Positions 31,272 through 41,290 of a DNA stretch of 64,000 nt are shown here, piece after piece. The stretch's first letter is position 1, and each line of letters opens with the position of its first letter. Below the pieces are notes generated by a model. It had not been told where the DNA came from. It saw nothing but the letters and a program-made list of their open reading frames with translations, and made no database searches. The position numbers were made by a program, and so were the translations under genes. The stretch covers positions 1-64,000 of the forward strand of contig JACTMO010000075.1 of NCBI GenBank assembly GCA_014584605.1, read 5' to 3'. The DNA is from Bacteroidota bacterium. Lineage in GTDB: Bacteria > Bacteroidota > Bacteroidia > Flavobacteriales_F > PHOS-HE28.

Positions 31272-34156
31272 CGCAGTTCGTTGCTGAGGTAGGTGGCGGT
31301 GTGGCCGCGCCCCATGCGAACGACCTCTTCGGGCGTGCCGCGGGCCACGATGCGTCCGCCGCCATCGCCACCTTCGGGGCCCATGTCGATCACATGGTCG
31401 GCCACCTTGATGATGTCCATGTTGTGTTCCACGACGAGCACCGTGTTGCCCTGGTCCACCAGCCGGTCGAGCACGGTGATCAGCTGGCGCACGTCTTCGA
31501 AGTGCAGGCCGGTGGTGGGCTCGTCCAGGATGTAGAGGGTGCTGCCCGTGCCGCGCCTGCCCAGTTCACTGGCCAGTTTGATGCGCTGGGCCTCGCCCCC
31601 GCTCAGGGTGGTGCTGCTCTGGCCCAGGCGAACGTACCCCAGGCCGACGTCCATCAGGGTGCGCAGCTTGCCGGCCAGCTGGGGCAGGTCGGCGAACAGG
31701 TCCAGGGCCTCCTCTACGCTCATGTCGAGCACATCGGCGATGCTGCGACCCTTGAAACGCACCTCGAGGGTCTCCCGGTCGTAGCGTTTGCCACGGCAGG
31801 TCTCGCAGGGCACGTCCACATCGGGCAGGAAGTTCATGGCGATGGTGCGCACACCGGCGCCCTTGCACGTTTCGCAGCGGCCGCCCGAGGTGTTGAAGCT
31901 GAAACGCCCCGCCTTGTAGCCGCGGACCTTGGCGCCCGGAAGCTGTGCGAAGAGCTCGCGGATGTGGTCGAACAGGCCGGTGTAGGTGGCGGGGTTGCTG
32001 CGGGGCGTGCGGCCGATGGGGCTCTGGTCCACCTCGATCACCTTGTCCAACCAGCCCAGGCCGTCCATCTTGCGGTGGGGAAGGGGGCGCAGGTCGGCCC
32101 GGTGGAAATGCCGGGCCAGCACCGGGTAGAGGGTGTCGCCTACCAGAGTGCTCTTGCCGCTGCCGCTCACGCCGGTGACGCAGATGAAGGTGCCCAGCGG
32201 CAGCACCAGGTCCACGTTCTTCAGGTTGTGGCCGCTGGCGCCGAGCAGCGACAGCCGGTGGCCGTTGCCCGCACGCCGCTGGCGGGGCACGGCGATGGCG
32301 AGCTCCTGGCGCAGGTACCGACCGGTAAGGCTGTCGGCCTGCCGCACCTGGTCCGGAGTGCCCTGGGCCACGATGCGGCCGCCGTGCTCGCCGGCACCGG
32401 GACCGATGTCGATCAGGTGGTCGGCGCTCAGCATCATCTCCTTGTCGTGCTCCACGACGATCACGCTGTTGCCGCCATCGCGCAGCTGGCGCAGGCTGGC
32501 GATCAGGCGATGGTCGTCGCGTTGGTGCAGGCCGATGCTGGGCTCGTCCAGGATGTAGAGCACACCGGTGAGCTGGCTTCCGATCTGGGTGGCCAGGCGG
32601 ATGCGCTGGGCCTCGCCGCCGCTGAGGGTGCGCGCGCTGCGGTCCAGGGTCAGGTATTCCAGGCCGACGTCCAGCAGGAAGCGCGTGCGTGCGGTGATCT
32701 CCTTCACCACCTCCCGCGCGATCAGGGCCTGGCGCTCCCCAAGTCGGTCGAGCAGGGTGGTGGTGTGGGCGTGCAGGCGGTCCAGCGGCATGGTGGCCAG
32801 CTGGTGGATGTTGAGGCCGTCGATCCGGAAGTGGAGGGCGGTCCGCTTCAAGCGCGTGCCCTGGCACTCGGGACAGCTGACCATGTGGGTGAACTGACCG
32901 GCCCATTTGCGCGCCTGGGTGCCTCCGTCGCGGGCCTGTTCCAGGATGTAAGGGATGAGGCCCTCGAACTGGACGGTGCGATCGCTGAGCCCTGCTTGGC
33001 TGGCCACGCGCAGCGGTTCGTCCAGTCCGTTGAGCAGGGCGGCCACCACCTGGTCGCCCATCTCTTCCACCGGGCTGTCCAGGTCATGGCCGAAAGCGGC
33101 CAGTACGGCCTCCACCTGACGGAACACCCAGGAGCTCTTGTAGGTGCCCAGCGGCAGCACGGCGCCGCGGCGGATGCTCTTGTTGCGGTCGGGAATGATC
33201 TTGGCGAGGGCCACGTCGGCCACCTGTCCCAGGCCGCTGCAGCGCGGGCACGCACCGTAGGGGCTGTTGAAGCTGAACAGGTTGGGCTCGGGCTCCTCGT
33301 ACGCGATGCCGCTGGTGGGGCACATCAGATGGCGGCTCAGGTAGCGCGGCTGCAGGCCGTCCACGGCCAGGGCCATCAGGTTGCCCTTGCCCACCTTGAG
33401 GGCGAGGTCGACGGCGTCGATCAGGCGTTTGCGACCTGCGGTGGAGGCCGCCTTGGTCGGCACCTTCAGCCGGTCCACCACCACCTCGATGTCGTGCACC
33501 TTGTAGCGGTCCAGGCGCGGGCGGGTGGTGAGGTCGATGACCTTCCCGTCCACCCGGGCGCGCAGGAAGCCCATGCGCAGGAACTGTTCGAAGAGCTCCT
33601 TGTAATGGCCCTTGCGACCACGTACCGCAGGGGCCAGGATGAGCAGCTCCTGCCCGGCATGCTCCTCCAGGAGCAGTTCCACGATCCGTGCGTCGGTGTA
33701 GCGCACCATGCGTTCGCCCGTCACGTGGGAGTAGGCATCGGCGACACGGGCATAGAGCAGGCGCAGCAGATCGTAGATCTCCGTCACAGTGCCCACGGTG
33801 CTGCGCGGGTTGCGGCTGATGGTCTTTTGCTCGATGGCGATCACCGGGCTCAGGCCGGTGATCAGGTCCACATCGGGTCTTTCGATGCCGCCAAGGAACT
33901 GGCGTGCGTAGGCATTGAAGGTCTCGATGTACCGGCGCTGGCCCTCGGCGTGCAGGGTGTCGAAGGCCAGGCTGCTCTTGCCGCTGCCGCTCAGCCCGGT
34001 GACCACCACGAGCCGGTCGCGCGGGATGGCCACGTCGATGTTCTTGAGGTTGTGCACACGGGCTCCGAGCACCTCGATGACGCTGTCACCGGCCGGGGCC
34101 GTGTCCGGGGCGGCGGTGTCGGCCGCCTCAATCGTCCTGGGCACCGTCCGCGGCAT
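31268..34156 (-). CDS. uvrA: Excinuclease ABC subunit A
   Basis: 962 residues, near the usual length of about 940. Two ABC ATPase units are visible with Walker A motifs [14 protein letters not shown] near the N-terminus and [14 protein letters not shown] in the second half, two LSGGEAQRI signatures and Zn-finger Cys pairs ([29 protein letters not shown]). UvrA recognises bulky DNA lesions and loads UvrB in nucleotide excision repair. The 5' end overlaps the lytic transglycosylase gene by 29 nt; an N-terminal extension of about 20 Ala/Thr/Pro residues precedes the conserved start [15 protein letters not shown]. Confidence 0.98.
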   Translation of the reverse strand: MPRTVPRTIEAADTAAPDTAPAGDSVIEVLGARVHNLKNIDVAIPRDRLVVVTGLSGSGKSSLAFDTLHAEGQRRYIETFNAYARQFLGGIERPDVDLITGLSPVIAIEQKTISRNPRSTVGTVTEIYDLLRLLYARVADAYSHVTGERMVRYTDARIVELLLEEHAGQELLILAPAVRGRKGHYKELFEQFLRMGFLRARVDGKVIDLTTRPRLDRYKVHDIEVVVDRLKVPTKAASTAGRKRLIDAVDLALKVGKGNLMALAVDGLQPRYLSRHLMCPTSGIAYEEPEPNLFSFNSPYGACPRCSGLGQVADVALAKIIPDRNKSIRRGAVLPLGTYKSSWVFRQVEAVLAAFGHDLDSPVEEMGDQVVAALLNGLDEPLRVASQAGLSDRTVQFEGLIPYILEQARDGGTQARKWAGQFTHMVSCPECQGTRLKRTALHFRIDGLNIHQLATMPLDRLHAHTTTLLDRLGERQALIAREVVKEITARTRFLLDVGLEYLTLDRSARTLSGGEAQRIRLATQIGSQLTGVLYILDEPSIGLHQRDDHRLIASLRQLRDGGNSVIVVEHDKEMMLSADHLIDIGPGAGEHGGRIVAQGTPDQVRQADSLTGRYLRQELAIAVPRQRRAGNGHRLSLLGASGHNLKNVDLVLPLGTFICVTGVSGSGKSTLVGDTLYPVLARHFHRADLRPLPHRKMDGLGWLDKVIEVDQSPIGRTPRSNPATYTGLFDHIRELFAQLPGAKVRGYKAGRFSFNTSGGRCETCKGAGVRTIAMNFLPDVDVPCETCRGKRYDRETLEVRFKGRSIADVLDMSVEEALDLFADLPQLAGKLRTLMDVGLGYVRLGQSSTTLSGGEAQRIKLASELGRRGTGSTLYILDEPTTGLHFEDVRQLITVLDRLVDQGNTVLVVEHNMDIIKVADHVIDMGPEGGDGGGRIVARGTPEEVVRMGRGHTATYLSNELR

Positions 34157-35105
34157 CGAAGTCGGCCGCAGGCAGCAGGAGCTCGTAGCGCCGGCCCGCG
34201 GAGTTGGTCAGGCGGGTCTCCCGCAGCCAGGGGTTAAGCAGCTTGAGCACCTTGTAGGAGGTACCCTGTTCGTTGGCGAAGGCGGCCAGGTCGCCCACGG
34301 GCCCCTCCACCGTGATGCTGCGCACGCGGTAGGGGGCATAGAGGTCCTTGTTGCGGATGTGGAAGCCGTACCGGGTGGGGTCGGCCATGATCTCCTTCAT
34401 GGCCAGAGCGCGGAAGACGTATCGCGAGGTCTCCTCGGGCAGCAACAGGTCGTAGTAGTCGGTGGCCTTCTGCCGGCCGATCTGCTTGTCGAGCCCGGCG
34501 ATGCCCAGGTTGTAGGAGGCCATGGCCATGGCCCAGGAGCCGTACCGGGCGTAAGCCTCCTTGAGGTACCTGGCCGCAGCGCGCGTGCTCCTGGCCACGT
34601 GGTAACGCTCGTCCACCTCGGCGTTCACCTCCAGGCCGTACCGGGGGGCGGTCTCCTTCATGAACTGCCAGAACCCCGCCGCGCCCATGGGGCTCACCGC
34701 GGTGGTGAAGCCGCTTTCGATCAGCGCGATGTACTTGAGGTCCTCGGGCACGCCCTCCTCGCGGAGCACCTGTTCGATCACGGGGAACCAGCGGGCGGCG
34801 CGCTTGTGCGCCAGGATGGAGTTGCTCTGCCAGTAGGTGTTCACCAACAGTTCGCGGTCCAGGCGTTCGCGTACATCGAGCTTCTCCAGGGGCACGGGTT
34901 CGCCGCACAGGTCCACCGCGTGGGGCAGGGTGAGGGAGAAGATCCTGTAGCTGTCGTTGAAGTGGCGCTGATGGTCCAGGTCGCTCTGCTCCTCGACCAC
35001 CGCATAGGTGAACAGGTTGGCGGCCAGTACGCCCGCGAGCAGCACGGTCCCGACACCGGCGATGCGCAGTGCGTCCACGAGCGGGGACCGGGTCTCAGCG
35101 GGCAT
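34128..35105 (-). CDS. Membrane-anchored lytic transglycosylase (SLT domain)
   Basis: 325 residues. One transmembrane helix (about 15-36) precedes an SLT domain with catalytic Glu130 in IALIESGF, then [12 protein letters not shown] and [10 protein letters not shown], the usual helix order of the MltD/Slt group. It cleaves peptidoglycan between MurNAc and GlcNAc to give 1,6-anhydro ends. About 100 residues follow the SLT core with no LysM pattern that I recognise. The start overlaps the upstream glycosyl-phosphate transferase gene by 11 nt and the end overlaps uvrA, so it belongs to the polysaccharide transcript. Confidence 0.9.
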   Translation of the reverse strand: MPAETRSPLVDALRIAGVGTVLLAGVLAANLFTYAVVEEQSDLDHQRHFNDSYRIFSLTLPHAVDLCGEPVPLEKLDVRERLDRELLVNTYWQSNSILAHKRAARWFPVIEQVLREEGVPEDLKYIALIESGFTTAVSPMGAAGFWQFMKETAPRYGLEVNAEVDERYHVARSTRAAARYLKEAYARYGSWAMAMASYNLGIAGLDKQIGRQKATDYYDLLLPEETSRYVFRALAMKEIMADPTRYGFHIRNKDLYAPYRVRSITVEGPVGDLAAFANEQGTSYKVLKLLNPWLRETRLTNSAGRRYELLLPAADFDAADGAQDD

Positions 35106-36189
35106 GGTCGGGTGTTGCGGGCCGTCGGCGCCGAGTGGGCAGGTAGAGGAGCAGGAAGATCACAACGGCGTACAGAACGAAGATCGCCGTGTGAAGGTTC
35201 CGCCACACACCCACGAAGCGCAGGACCGCAAAGTTAAGGAAGAGGCTGAGGGCCCCGAGCGCGCCGAAGGCCAGGGCCACCTGTGCATCGCTCAGGCCCA
35301 GGTAGCTCAGGTGGTGCGTGGTGTGGTCGCGCCCGCCCACGAAGGGGCTTCGCCCGCGCGCGATGCGATTGATGGTGACGGTGGTGGTGTCCACGATGGG
35401 CAGCAGGAAGACCAGCAGGGTCATCACCGCCTGCCGCCAGTGCTCCATGGCCCCCGTGCGGGGCGCCGGCGCGTTCCAGAAGCAGCTGATGCCCACAAAG
35501 GCCAGGAAGACGCCCAGGAACTGGCTTCCGGTGTCGCCCATGAACATCCTGCTGGGGTTCCAGTTGTAGAAGAGGAAACCGGCCAGCGCGGCGATGGTGC
35601 ACACCAGCAGCACCACTTGCACACCTTCCATGGGCCCCAGCATCAGGTGCACCAGCAGACCGTTGGCCAGGATGAAGATGGAGACCACCGTGGTGATGGC
35701 GTCCATGTTGTCCAGCATGTTGATGGAGTTCATGATGCCCACCACCCAGATCACGGTGAGCAGGGCATTGGCCCAGGGGGCGCTGAAGAAGCGGATGCCG
35801 TTGCCCGAGGCGATGAGCAGGGCGGCGCAGCCCACCTGGGCCATGAACTTGAGCACGGGCCGGGTGTTGTACGCGTCGTCGGCCAGGCCGAGGAGGAAAC
35901 CCAGGGAGGTGGCGCCGATCAGGCCCAGCAGGGCGGGCCGCCAGAGCGGATCGGTGGAGGGGAACAGGGCGCCGTTCACCGAGAAGGCGCCCAGGAAGAC
36001 GATGAAGAAGGCGATGCCCCCGAAGGCGGGCTTGTGGGTGGCGCTCCAGCGCACCAGTTCGGTATTGTGCTCGCGCGAGCCCAGTGTGCGGGCGAAGCGC
36101 ATGAACAGGGAGTTGATGAGCAGCGAGAACAGGACCGCGGCGAAGAAGAGGCCGGAGTAGATCATGAAGAGCTGTGCCGGGGTGTACAT
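35095..36189 (-). CDS. Polyprenyl-phosphate glycosyl-1-phosphate transferase (MraY/WecA family)
   Basis: 364 residues, start set at the ATG at 36189 because coding similarity begins there. About ten membrane segments are present. Motifs of the family: [10 protein letters not shown] with Mg-binding Asp104-Asp105, [12 protein letters not shown] with Asp160, [13 protein letters not shown], and the His cluster [11 protein letters not shown]. It transfers a sugar-1-phosphate from a UDP-sugar to undecaprenyl phosphate, the first step of O-antigen or exopolysaccharide assembly. The neighbours (RmlC, Wzc, Wza) argue for the WecA-like role rather than MraY, which normally sits in the mur cluster. Eight bp after rfbC. 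Confidence 0.9.
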   Translation of the reverse strand: MYTPAQLFMIYSGLFFAAVLFSLLINSLFMRFARTLGSREHNTELVRWSATHKPAFGGIAFFIVFLGAFSVNGALFPSTDPLWRPALLGLIGATSLGFLLGLADDAYNTRPVLKFMAQVGCAALLIASGNGIRFFSAPWANALLTVIWVVGIMNSINMLDNMDAITTVVSIFILANGLLVHLMLGPMEGVQVVLLVCTIAALAGFLFYNWNPSRMFMGDTGSQFLGVFLAFVGISCFWNAPAPRTGAMEHWRQAVMTLLVFLLPIVDTTTVTINRIARGRSPFVGGRDHTTHHLSYLGLSDAQVALAFGALGALSLFLNFAVLRFVGVWRNLHTAIFVLYAVVIFLLLYLPTRRRRPATPDHAR

Positions 36190-36197
36190 GCGCCGGG

Positions 36198-36746
36198 TCA
36201 GTGCAGGGTGGGCAGCAGGTCCCGCAGGGGGAGGCCGCTGCGGTCCTTGGCGCTTACCAACGGGTCGGAGAGCCCCCAGTCGATGCCGAGCGCGGGGTCG
36301 TTCCACAGCAGGGTCCGCTCGGCTGCGGGGTCCCAGTACTGCGAGCATTTGTACTGGAACAGGGTGTCGTCCTCCAGGACGGCCAGGCCGTGGGCGAAGC
36401 CTTCGGGGATGAAGAGCAGCACGGGTTCGCGGCCGTCGAGGCGGATGCTGAAGTGCCGCCCCAGGGTGGGGCTGTCGGCGCGCAGGTCCACGCACACGTC
36501 GAGCACGGCACCCCGGGCCACACGCACCAGCTTGGCCTGTGCCGAGCCACCCGCCTGGAGGTGCAGGCCGCGCAGCACGTTCCGGCCCGACAGCGATTCG
36601 TTGTCCTGCACGAAGCGCAGGTCACGGCCGATGGCTGCGGCGAAAGCCCGCTCGTTGAAGCTCTCCAGGAAGTGCCCGCGGTCGTCGCGATGCACCGCTG
36701 GGCGCAGCACGAGCAAGCCGGGCAGGGGGGTGGGATCGATGCGCAT
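36198..36746 (-). CDS. rfbC: dTDP-4-dehydrorhamnose 3,5-epimerase
   Basis: 182 residues, the normal size. The RmlC cupin fold is marked by RDDRGHFLESF, NVLRGLHLQ with catalytic His62, FIPEGFAHG and Tyr132 in FQYKCSQYW. It epimerises dTDP-4-keto-6-deoxyglucose at C3 and C5 on the route to dTDP-L-rhamnose. No rmlA, rmlB or rmlD is in the window, so those steps must be encoded elsewhere. The ATG overlaps the wzc stop by one base (TGATG), indicating coupling. Confidence 0.95.
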   Translation of the reverse strand: MRIDPTPLPGLLVLRPAVHRDDRGHFLESFNERAFAAAIGRDLRFVQDNESLSGRNVLRGLHLQAGGSAQAKLVRVARGAVLDVCVDLRADSPTLGRHFSIRLDGREPVLLFIPEGFAHGLAVLEDDTLFQYKCSQYWDPAAERTLLWNDPALGIDWGLSDPLVSAKDRSGLPLRDLLPTLH

Positions 36747-39223
36747 CAGGCCCTGCCGGTGAGTTTGCCCAGGATCCCCCGGCGACGGCCGCCCTTGCCG
36801 CCCCGGGCCCCGCTGCGGTCCTCGTAGTAGCCATAGCCGGTACCGTAACCATGGCCGTAACCGTAACCGTAGCCGTAGCCATAACCATAGTTGTAGCCGT
36901 ACTTGTTGCGGTCGATGTCCACGCCGTTCAGGATGGTGGTGATACGGGTGATGCGGTTCTCGTTGATCAGGCGGTCCACGTTATGGATGAAGGCCTTCTT
37001 GCTGTAATCCGAACGGAAGATGTAGATGGGGTAGTCCGCCCGTTGGATCATGGCGATGCCGTCGGTGACCAGGCCCACCGGTGGGTTGTCGATCAGGATC
37101 ACATCGTAGGAGAGCTTGAGCTCCTCGAGGATCCGGTTCATGCGGTCGCTGATCACCAGTTCGGAGGGGTTGGGCGGGATGGGCCCGGCGGTGATGAAGT
37201 GCAGGTTGGACAGGGCGCTCTGCTGGATGCAGTTCTCCAGGCTGTCCTTGTTGATGAGCAGGGTGCTCATGCCGCGCACGTTGTCCACGCCGAAGCCCAG
37301 GTGGATCTTGGGCTTGCGCATGTCGAGGTCGAGCACGATGACGCGCTTGCCACTGAAGGCGATGATGCCGGCCAGGTTGATGGCCACAAAGGTCTTGCCT
37401 TCGCCGCTGATGGTGCTGGTGATGGCGATGAGCTTCGGCCCAGCGGAGTTGTCCACGAACTGCATGTTCGTGCGCACCGTGCGGAAGCTCTCGGCGATGA
37501 GGCTCTTGGGGTTCTTGTCCACCAGCAGTTGGCTGATGGGGATCTCCTTCTTGTACTTGGGGATCATGCCCAGGATGCCGATGGAGGCGCTGGAGGTCTT
37601 GGCGATGTCGTTGAGCGAGGTGATGTTGTCGTGCAGCACGTAGCGCACCAGCACGATGAGGAAGCTCACCACCAGGCCGGTGAGCAGGTAGGAGAAGATG
37701 ACCAGGTTGCGGTTGGGCGCCATGGGCACGGTGGGGATCACCGGGCGTTCCAGCACCTTGTTGTCGGGCACGAAGCCGGCGCGGCTGATGCGGTACTCGA
37801 TGTCCTTCTCCAGCAGCAGGGTGTAGTACTTTTCGTTGATCTGGAACAGGCGGTCGATCCGCGCGAACTCCAGCTCCTTCTCGGGCAGGGTGAGAAAGCG
37901 CGCCTCGTGCTGGAGGATGATCTCCTCGTACTCCTTCACCTTCTCCGACAGGCGCGAGCGGAGGCTGCGGATGCTGTTGACCACAAGCCCCTTCTGCACC
38001 TCGATGCGGTGCTCCACGTCGCGCACCGCCTGGTTCTGCGGGGTGGCCTCCAGGAAGAGCTCCTCGCGCTCCAGCAGGAGCTTCTGGAGCGACTCGATCA
38101 TGGTGGTCAGGGAGCGTTCGTAGGTGGTGCCCACCAGCAGGGGCATCAGGTTGTACACGTCGATGTTGCCCAGGGTCTTGTCGGTGGATTCCTCGATGGC
38201 GGCCAGCAGGTCCAGTTCCACCTGCACTTCCAGGATGCGGTCCTCGTACTCGCGCACGCGGTTCAGGTAGATGGGCGTCAGCTCGCTCATGTCCGAGACC
38301 TTGTTCTCCATCTTGAAGGCCTGCATGCGGTACTCCGATTCGCGCAGCTTGTCGAAGACGGTGTCCTTCTGCGACTCGATGAAGCGCAGGATGCTCTCGG
38401 CGCTCTCACGCATGCGTTCCACGTCGTAGCCGATGTAGGTCTCGGCCATGGCCTCGGCCAGGTCGCGGGCCAGGGTGGGGTTGTTGTCGCGGCAGTCGAT
38501 GGCCACGGTGCGGGCATCGTTGTCCAGGATGCGGGCATCGATCTGCTTGGAGTACTGGGCCACCAGGCTGGCCGGGCTGTTGATGCGGAAATACGTGGAG
38601 CCGTCGGCCTCCATCCGTTCGCGCATGGCCACCTCGTCCACCCACACGCTGCAGCGGAAGTGGGGGGTGGTCACCCGTTCGTTCAGGTCGAAGGTGAGCG
38701 TGAGGGGCTGCCCGGCCACCGTGTACGTGAGGGTGGCCTTGCCTTCGGTGTCCAGCTCGATGAACACCGGCACGTCGCGCACCCGCGGGTCGAGCACCTC
38801 CACATCCTCGATGCGGAAGAAGGTGCCCGTGTACATCTCGTTGGTGAGGATCTGGCCCTTGTAGAAGTAGCTCACCTCCAGGGGGAGCTTGCGCAGCACC
38901 TTGTCGATGAAGAACTTCGAACGCAGCAGTTCCACGTCGGCCAGCAGGTTCTTGTCCTCCACGAACTGGTTCATCTCCAGCACCAGCTGGGCGTTGTTGC
39001 TCTCGCGGATCTGCAGAACGGCGCCGCTCTTGAAGGTGGGCGCGGTGTACCGCAGGTAGAGGTAGGCGGCGGCGCCCGAGAGCAGGATGCAGAGCACGAT
39101 CCAGACGGTGGACCGTCGTATGATGTACAGGAACAGCCCGAGGTCGAACTCGTTGCTGAAGTTCGTGATCCGCTCCCGATAGCTGTCGAGGGTGATGTTG
39201 CGTTGGGCGTCCTCGCTCAGCAT
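36746..39223 (-). CDS. Exopolysaccharide co-polymerase / BY-kinase (Wzc-like)
   Basis: 825 residues. A Wzz domain with membrane helices at about 37-57 and near 520 flanks a long periplasmic coiled-coil region. The cytoplasmic BY-kinase domain has Walker A in STISGEGKTFVAINLA and A' motif VIVLDLDMRKP. The tail at about 775-800 holds 12 Tyr alternating with Gly, the cluster that Wzc kinases autophosphorylate to control polymer length and export. The tail is encoded by a microsatellite-like run (36830-36900) and is more regular than usual. It lies 7 bp after wza and overlaps rfbC by one base. Confidence 0.95.
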   Translation of the reverse strand: MLSEDAQRNITLDSYRERITNFSNEFDLGLFLYIIRRSTVWIVLCILLSGAAAYLYLRYTAPTFKSGAVLQIRESNNAQLVLEMNQFVEDKNLLADVELLRSKFFIDKVLRKLPLEVSYFYKGQILTNEMYTGTFFRIEDVEVLDPRVRDVPVFIELDTEGKATLTYTVAGQPLTLTFDLNERVTTPHFRCSVWVDEVAMRERMEADGSTYFRINSPASLVAQYSKQIDARILDNDARTVAIDCRDNNPTLARDLAEAMAETYIGYDVERMRESAESILRFIESQKDTVFDKLRESEYRMQAFKMENKVSDMSELTPIYLNRVREYEDRILEVQVELDLLAAIEESTDKTLGNIDVYNLMPLLVGTTYERSLTTMIESLQKLLLEREELFLEATPQNQAVRDVEHRIEVQKGLVVNSIRSLRSRLSEKVKEYEEIILQHEARFLTLPEKELEFARIDRLFQINEKYYTLLLEKDIEYRISRAGFVPDNKVLERPVIPTVPMAPNRNLVIFSYLLTGLVVSFLIVLVRYVLHDNITSLNDIAKTSSASIGILGMIPKYKKEIPISQLLVDKNPKSLIAESFRTVRTNMQFVDNSAGPKLIAITSTISGEGKTFVAINLAGIIAFSGKRVIVLDLDMRKPKIHLGFGVDNVRGMSTLLINKDSLENCIQQSALSNLHFITAGPIPPNPSELVISDRMNRILEELKLSYDVILIDNPPVGLVTDGIAMIQRADYPIYIFRSDYSKKAFIHNVDRLINENRITRITTILNGVDIDRNKYGYNYGYGYGYGYGYGHGYGTGYGYYEDRSGARGGKGGRRRGILGKLTGRA
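36826..36903. repeat. Microsatellite encoding Tyr-Gly tract
   Basis: Reiterated hexamers of the type ccgtaa / ccgtag / ccatag encode alternating Gly-Tyr in the Wzc-like kinase tail. Slippage in units of 6 nt would change the number of Tyr without breaking the frame. Confidence 0.8.
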
Positions 39224-39230
39224 GCTGCCG

Positions 39231-40010
39231 CTATTGGAAGCCCCGGATGATGCCGATCACCAGCACCACACTGGTGAGCAGGGTGATGACCGGGGTGATG
39301 TCGGCGAGCACCTCGCGCACCAGTTCGGGGTTCGGTTCCACGTACACCACGTCGTCGGAGAACATCACCATGTCGGCGTACTTCAGGCTCTCGATGTCGG
39401 ACAGGTCGAACTGGAACACCTGGCGACCGCCGTCCGCACCGCGCCGGAAGACCTTCACCTTGTGGGCGTTGCCGCGCTTGGCCACGCCGCGCGCGCTGGC
39501 GAGCACCTCCAGCAGGGTGGTGTTGGCATTTTCCAGGGGCACCACCACCGCGTCGCCGCCCCCGCCGGGGAAGACCACCACGCGCCGGTTGGTCACGCTC
39601 AGCTGCACGAAGGGCCGGTTGTAGAACTGGGTGTAGCGCTCCTCGAGCCACACTTCCGCCTCGCGCAGGGTCTTGCCCGAGAGGTCCACCCGGCCCAGGA
39701 GAGGCATCTTCACCTTGCCGTCCGGCTCCACCAGGTAGTTGAACTGCAGACGCTGCAGGTTGCGCGCATTGTCCGCCCCGGTGCCCATGGACACCATGTC
39801 GATCATCTTGAAGCCGTCGTTGGCGAAGAGGCGGAACTGCAGGTAGTCGTTGGGCTGGATCTTGAAGGCCAGGTCCACGGTGTCGGGCACCGAATCGAAC
39901 ACGTAACCCATCGGGGTGCGGAACATGATGTCCCGGTTGATCGTGCACCCGCCGCCCAACACCACCACCATCGCTACTGCCACCAAGGGCGCAAGCCGAG
40001 CCGTTCGCAT
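39231..40010 (-). CDS. Polysaccharide export lipoprotein (Wza-like)
   Basis: 259 residues from the ATG at 40010, which yields a lipoprotein signal with VLGGGC (Cys about 22). The Poly_export domain carries DLAFKIQPNDYLQFRLF and the SLBB-like segment YLVEPDGKVKMPLLGRVDLSGKT. The protein ends in a hydrophobic helix (PVITLLTSVVLVIGIIRGF), as expected for a Wza-type C-terminal outer-membrane helix, though here it might equally insert elsewhere. It forms the export channel for capsule or exopolysaccharide with the Wzc partner encoded 7 bp downstream. Shorter than E. coli Wza (about 380), usual for Bacteroidota. Confidence 0.92.
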   Translation of the reverse strand: MRTARLAPLVAVAMVVVLGGGCTINRDIMFRTPMGYVFDSVPDTVDLAFKIQPNDYLQFRLFANDGFKMIDMVSMGTGADNARNLQRLQFNYLVEPDGKVKMPLLGRVDLSGKTLREAEVWLEERYTQFYNRPFVQLSVTNRRVVVFPGGGGDAVVVPLENANTTLLEVLASARGVAKRGNAHKVKVFRRGADGGRQVFQFDLSDIESLKYADMVMFSDDVVYVEPNPELVREVLADITPVITLLTSVVLVIGIIRGFQ

Positions 40011-40014
40011 CGCG

Positions 40015-40042
40015 CAAAAGTAGCGTTCCGGGGTCAGTTCAA
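40015..40042 (-). promoter_or_regulatory. Promoter: TTG - 17 nt - TACTTTTG, 4 nt before wza start
   Basis: TACTTTTG (40022-40015, minus strand) is an exact -7 consensus, with TTG at 40042-40040 and a 17-nt spacer. Only four bases separate it from the ATG, predicting a leaderless wza transcript. The TTG lies inside the end of the upstream glycosyltransferase gene. Confidence 0.65.
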
Positions 40043-41260
40043 CAGCGCGTCGTACAGGCGGGCCGTATCGTCCACCAGGCGGGTGAAGTGGTAGCGCTGG
40101 CGAACGAAGTCCCAGCCCTGCCCGCCCATGCGGTCCCGCAGCGCATCGTCCTCCACCACGCGCAGCACGGCCTCGGTCATGGCGGCCAGGTCGCCCGGAG
40201 GGCACAGCAGGGCCGAGCGATCCGGCAGCACCGCGTTCTCCACGCCACCGACCTCGGTGGTCACCACCGCGCGGTCCGAGGCCTGGGCCTCGATGAGGCT
40301 CACCGGTGTGCCTTCGTTCAAGGAGGTGAGCACCACCAGGTCGGCACCGGCGTACACGATGTCCACCTCCTTGATCCACGAGGTGAAGGTGATGGCAGCA
40401 CAGGGGACCATGGCCCCGCCGTTGACGCCATGTCCGAAGCCGTGCCCATTGAAATAGGGTCCTGCGACGTGGCTGAGGCCCAGTTCCCGCGCACGGGCCT
40501 CCAGGCGGTCGCGCTCCTCCCCATCGCCCACGATGAAGGCGCGGACACGCTTCCGGGTGCGTTGGGCCACGGCGGCGATGGACTCCAGGAAGAGGTCGTG
40601 GTTCTTGATGGGCACCAGGCGTCCCACGATGGCGATGGCGATCTCGTCATCGGCCACCCCGTACACCTTGCGGAAGAAGGCCCGTTTGTGGGCCCGGTCC
40701 TCGCGGAAGCGGCTCAGGTCGAAGCCCAGGGGGATCACGCTCACCTTATCCCCGGTGCAGATCCTGTGCTCGTCCACCAGTTCATGTTTCTGCCGCTCGC
40801 TGATGGCGATGATGCGGCTGGAACGCCGGGCGAGGAAGCGCTCGATGTTCTTGTACATCGCGGTGCGCACCGGCCCGAAGTAGCTGTGGAACACATGTCC
40901 GTGGAAGGTGTGGACGATGGCCTTCACCCCCAGTTCAGCGGCGGCCATGCGGCCCACGGCACCGGCCTTGGCGGCATGGGTGTGCACGATGTCGGGCCTG
41001 AACTCGCGGATCAGTTGCTTGATGCGACGGTAGGCGCTGCGGTCCCGCCAGGGTGCCACCTCGCGCTGTAGCTCGGGCAGGATGCGGGCCTCCACCCCGA
41101 GGGCATGCAGGATGTGGTGGCTGCCTTCCTCGGTGGCCTCCTGGCTGCCGCCTACGAGCAGGGTCTCATAGTCCGATGGCAGGTAGCGCGTGAGATAGGC
41201 GGCGTTGTGCGTGGGCCCCCCGAGGTTGAAGCGGTTGATGATGCGGAGAACGCGGGGCAT
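40034..41260 (-). CDS. GT4-type glycosyltransferase
   Basis: 408 residues, GT-B fold. The N-terminal half has RIINRFNLGGPTHNAAYL and DIVHTHAAKAG; the C-terminal half has SVIPLGFDLSRF and the donor-binding segment VVLTSLNEGTPVSLIEAQA with the family Glu residues. It probably transfers a sugar from a nucleotide donor to a lipid-linked repeat unit in the cytoplasm; donor and acceptor are not predictable. An insert around residues 270-290 (FNGHGFGHGVNGG) is unusual. Encoded between asnB and wza. Confidence 0.9.
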   Translation of the reverse strand: MPRVLRIINRFNLGGPTHNAAYLTRYLPSDYETLLVGGSQEATEEGSHHILHALGVEARILPELQREVAPWRDRSAYRRIKQLIREFRPDIVHTHAAKAGAVGRMAAAELGVKAIVHTFHGHVFHSYFGPVRTAMYKNIERFLARRSSRIIAISERQKHELVDEHRICTGDKVSVIPLGFDLSRFREDRAHKRAFFRKVYGVADDEIAIAIVGRLVPIKNHDLFLESIAAVAQRTRKRVRAFIVGDGEERDRLEARARELGLSHVAGPYFNGHGFGHGVNGGAMVPCAAITFTSWIKEVDIVYAGADLVVLTSLNEGTPVSLIEAQASDRAVVTTEVGGVENAVLPDRSALLCPPGDLAAMTEAVLRVVEDDALRDRMGGQGWDFVRQRYHFTRLVDDTARLYDALLN

Positions 41261-41290
41261 TTGCGGAATGTTGGCGAAGGTAGCGGCCGC

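Noticed and set aside
31229..34237. 3-kb plus-strand frame over uvrA
   Set aside because: Shadow of a fully conserved uvrA; composition is dominated by His, Gly, Ala and Val runs.
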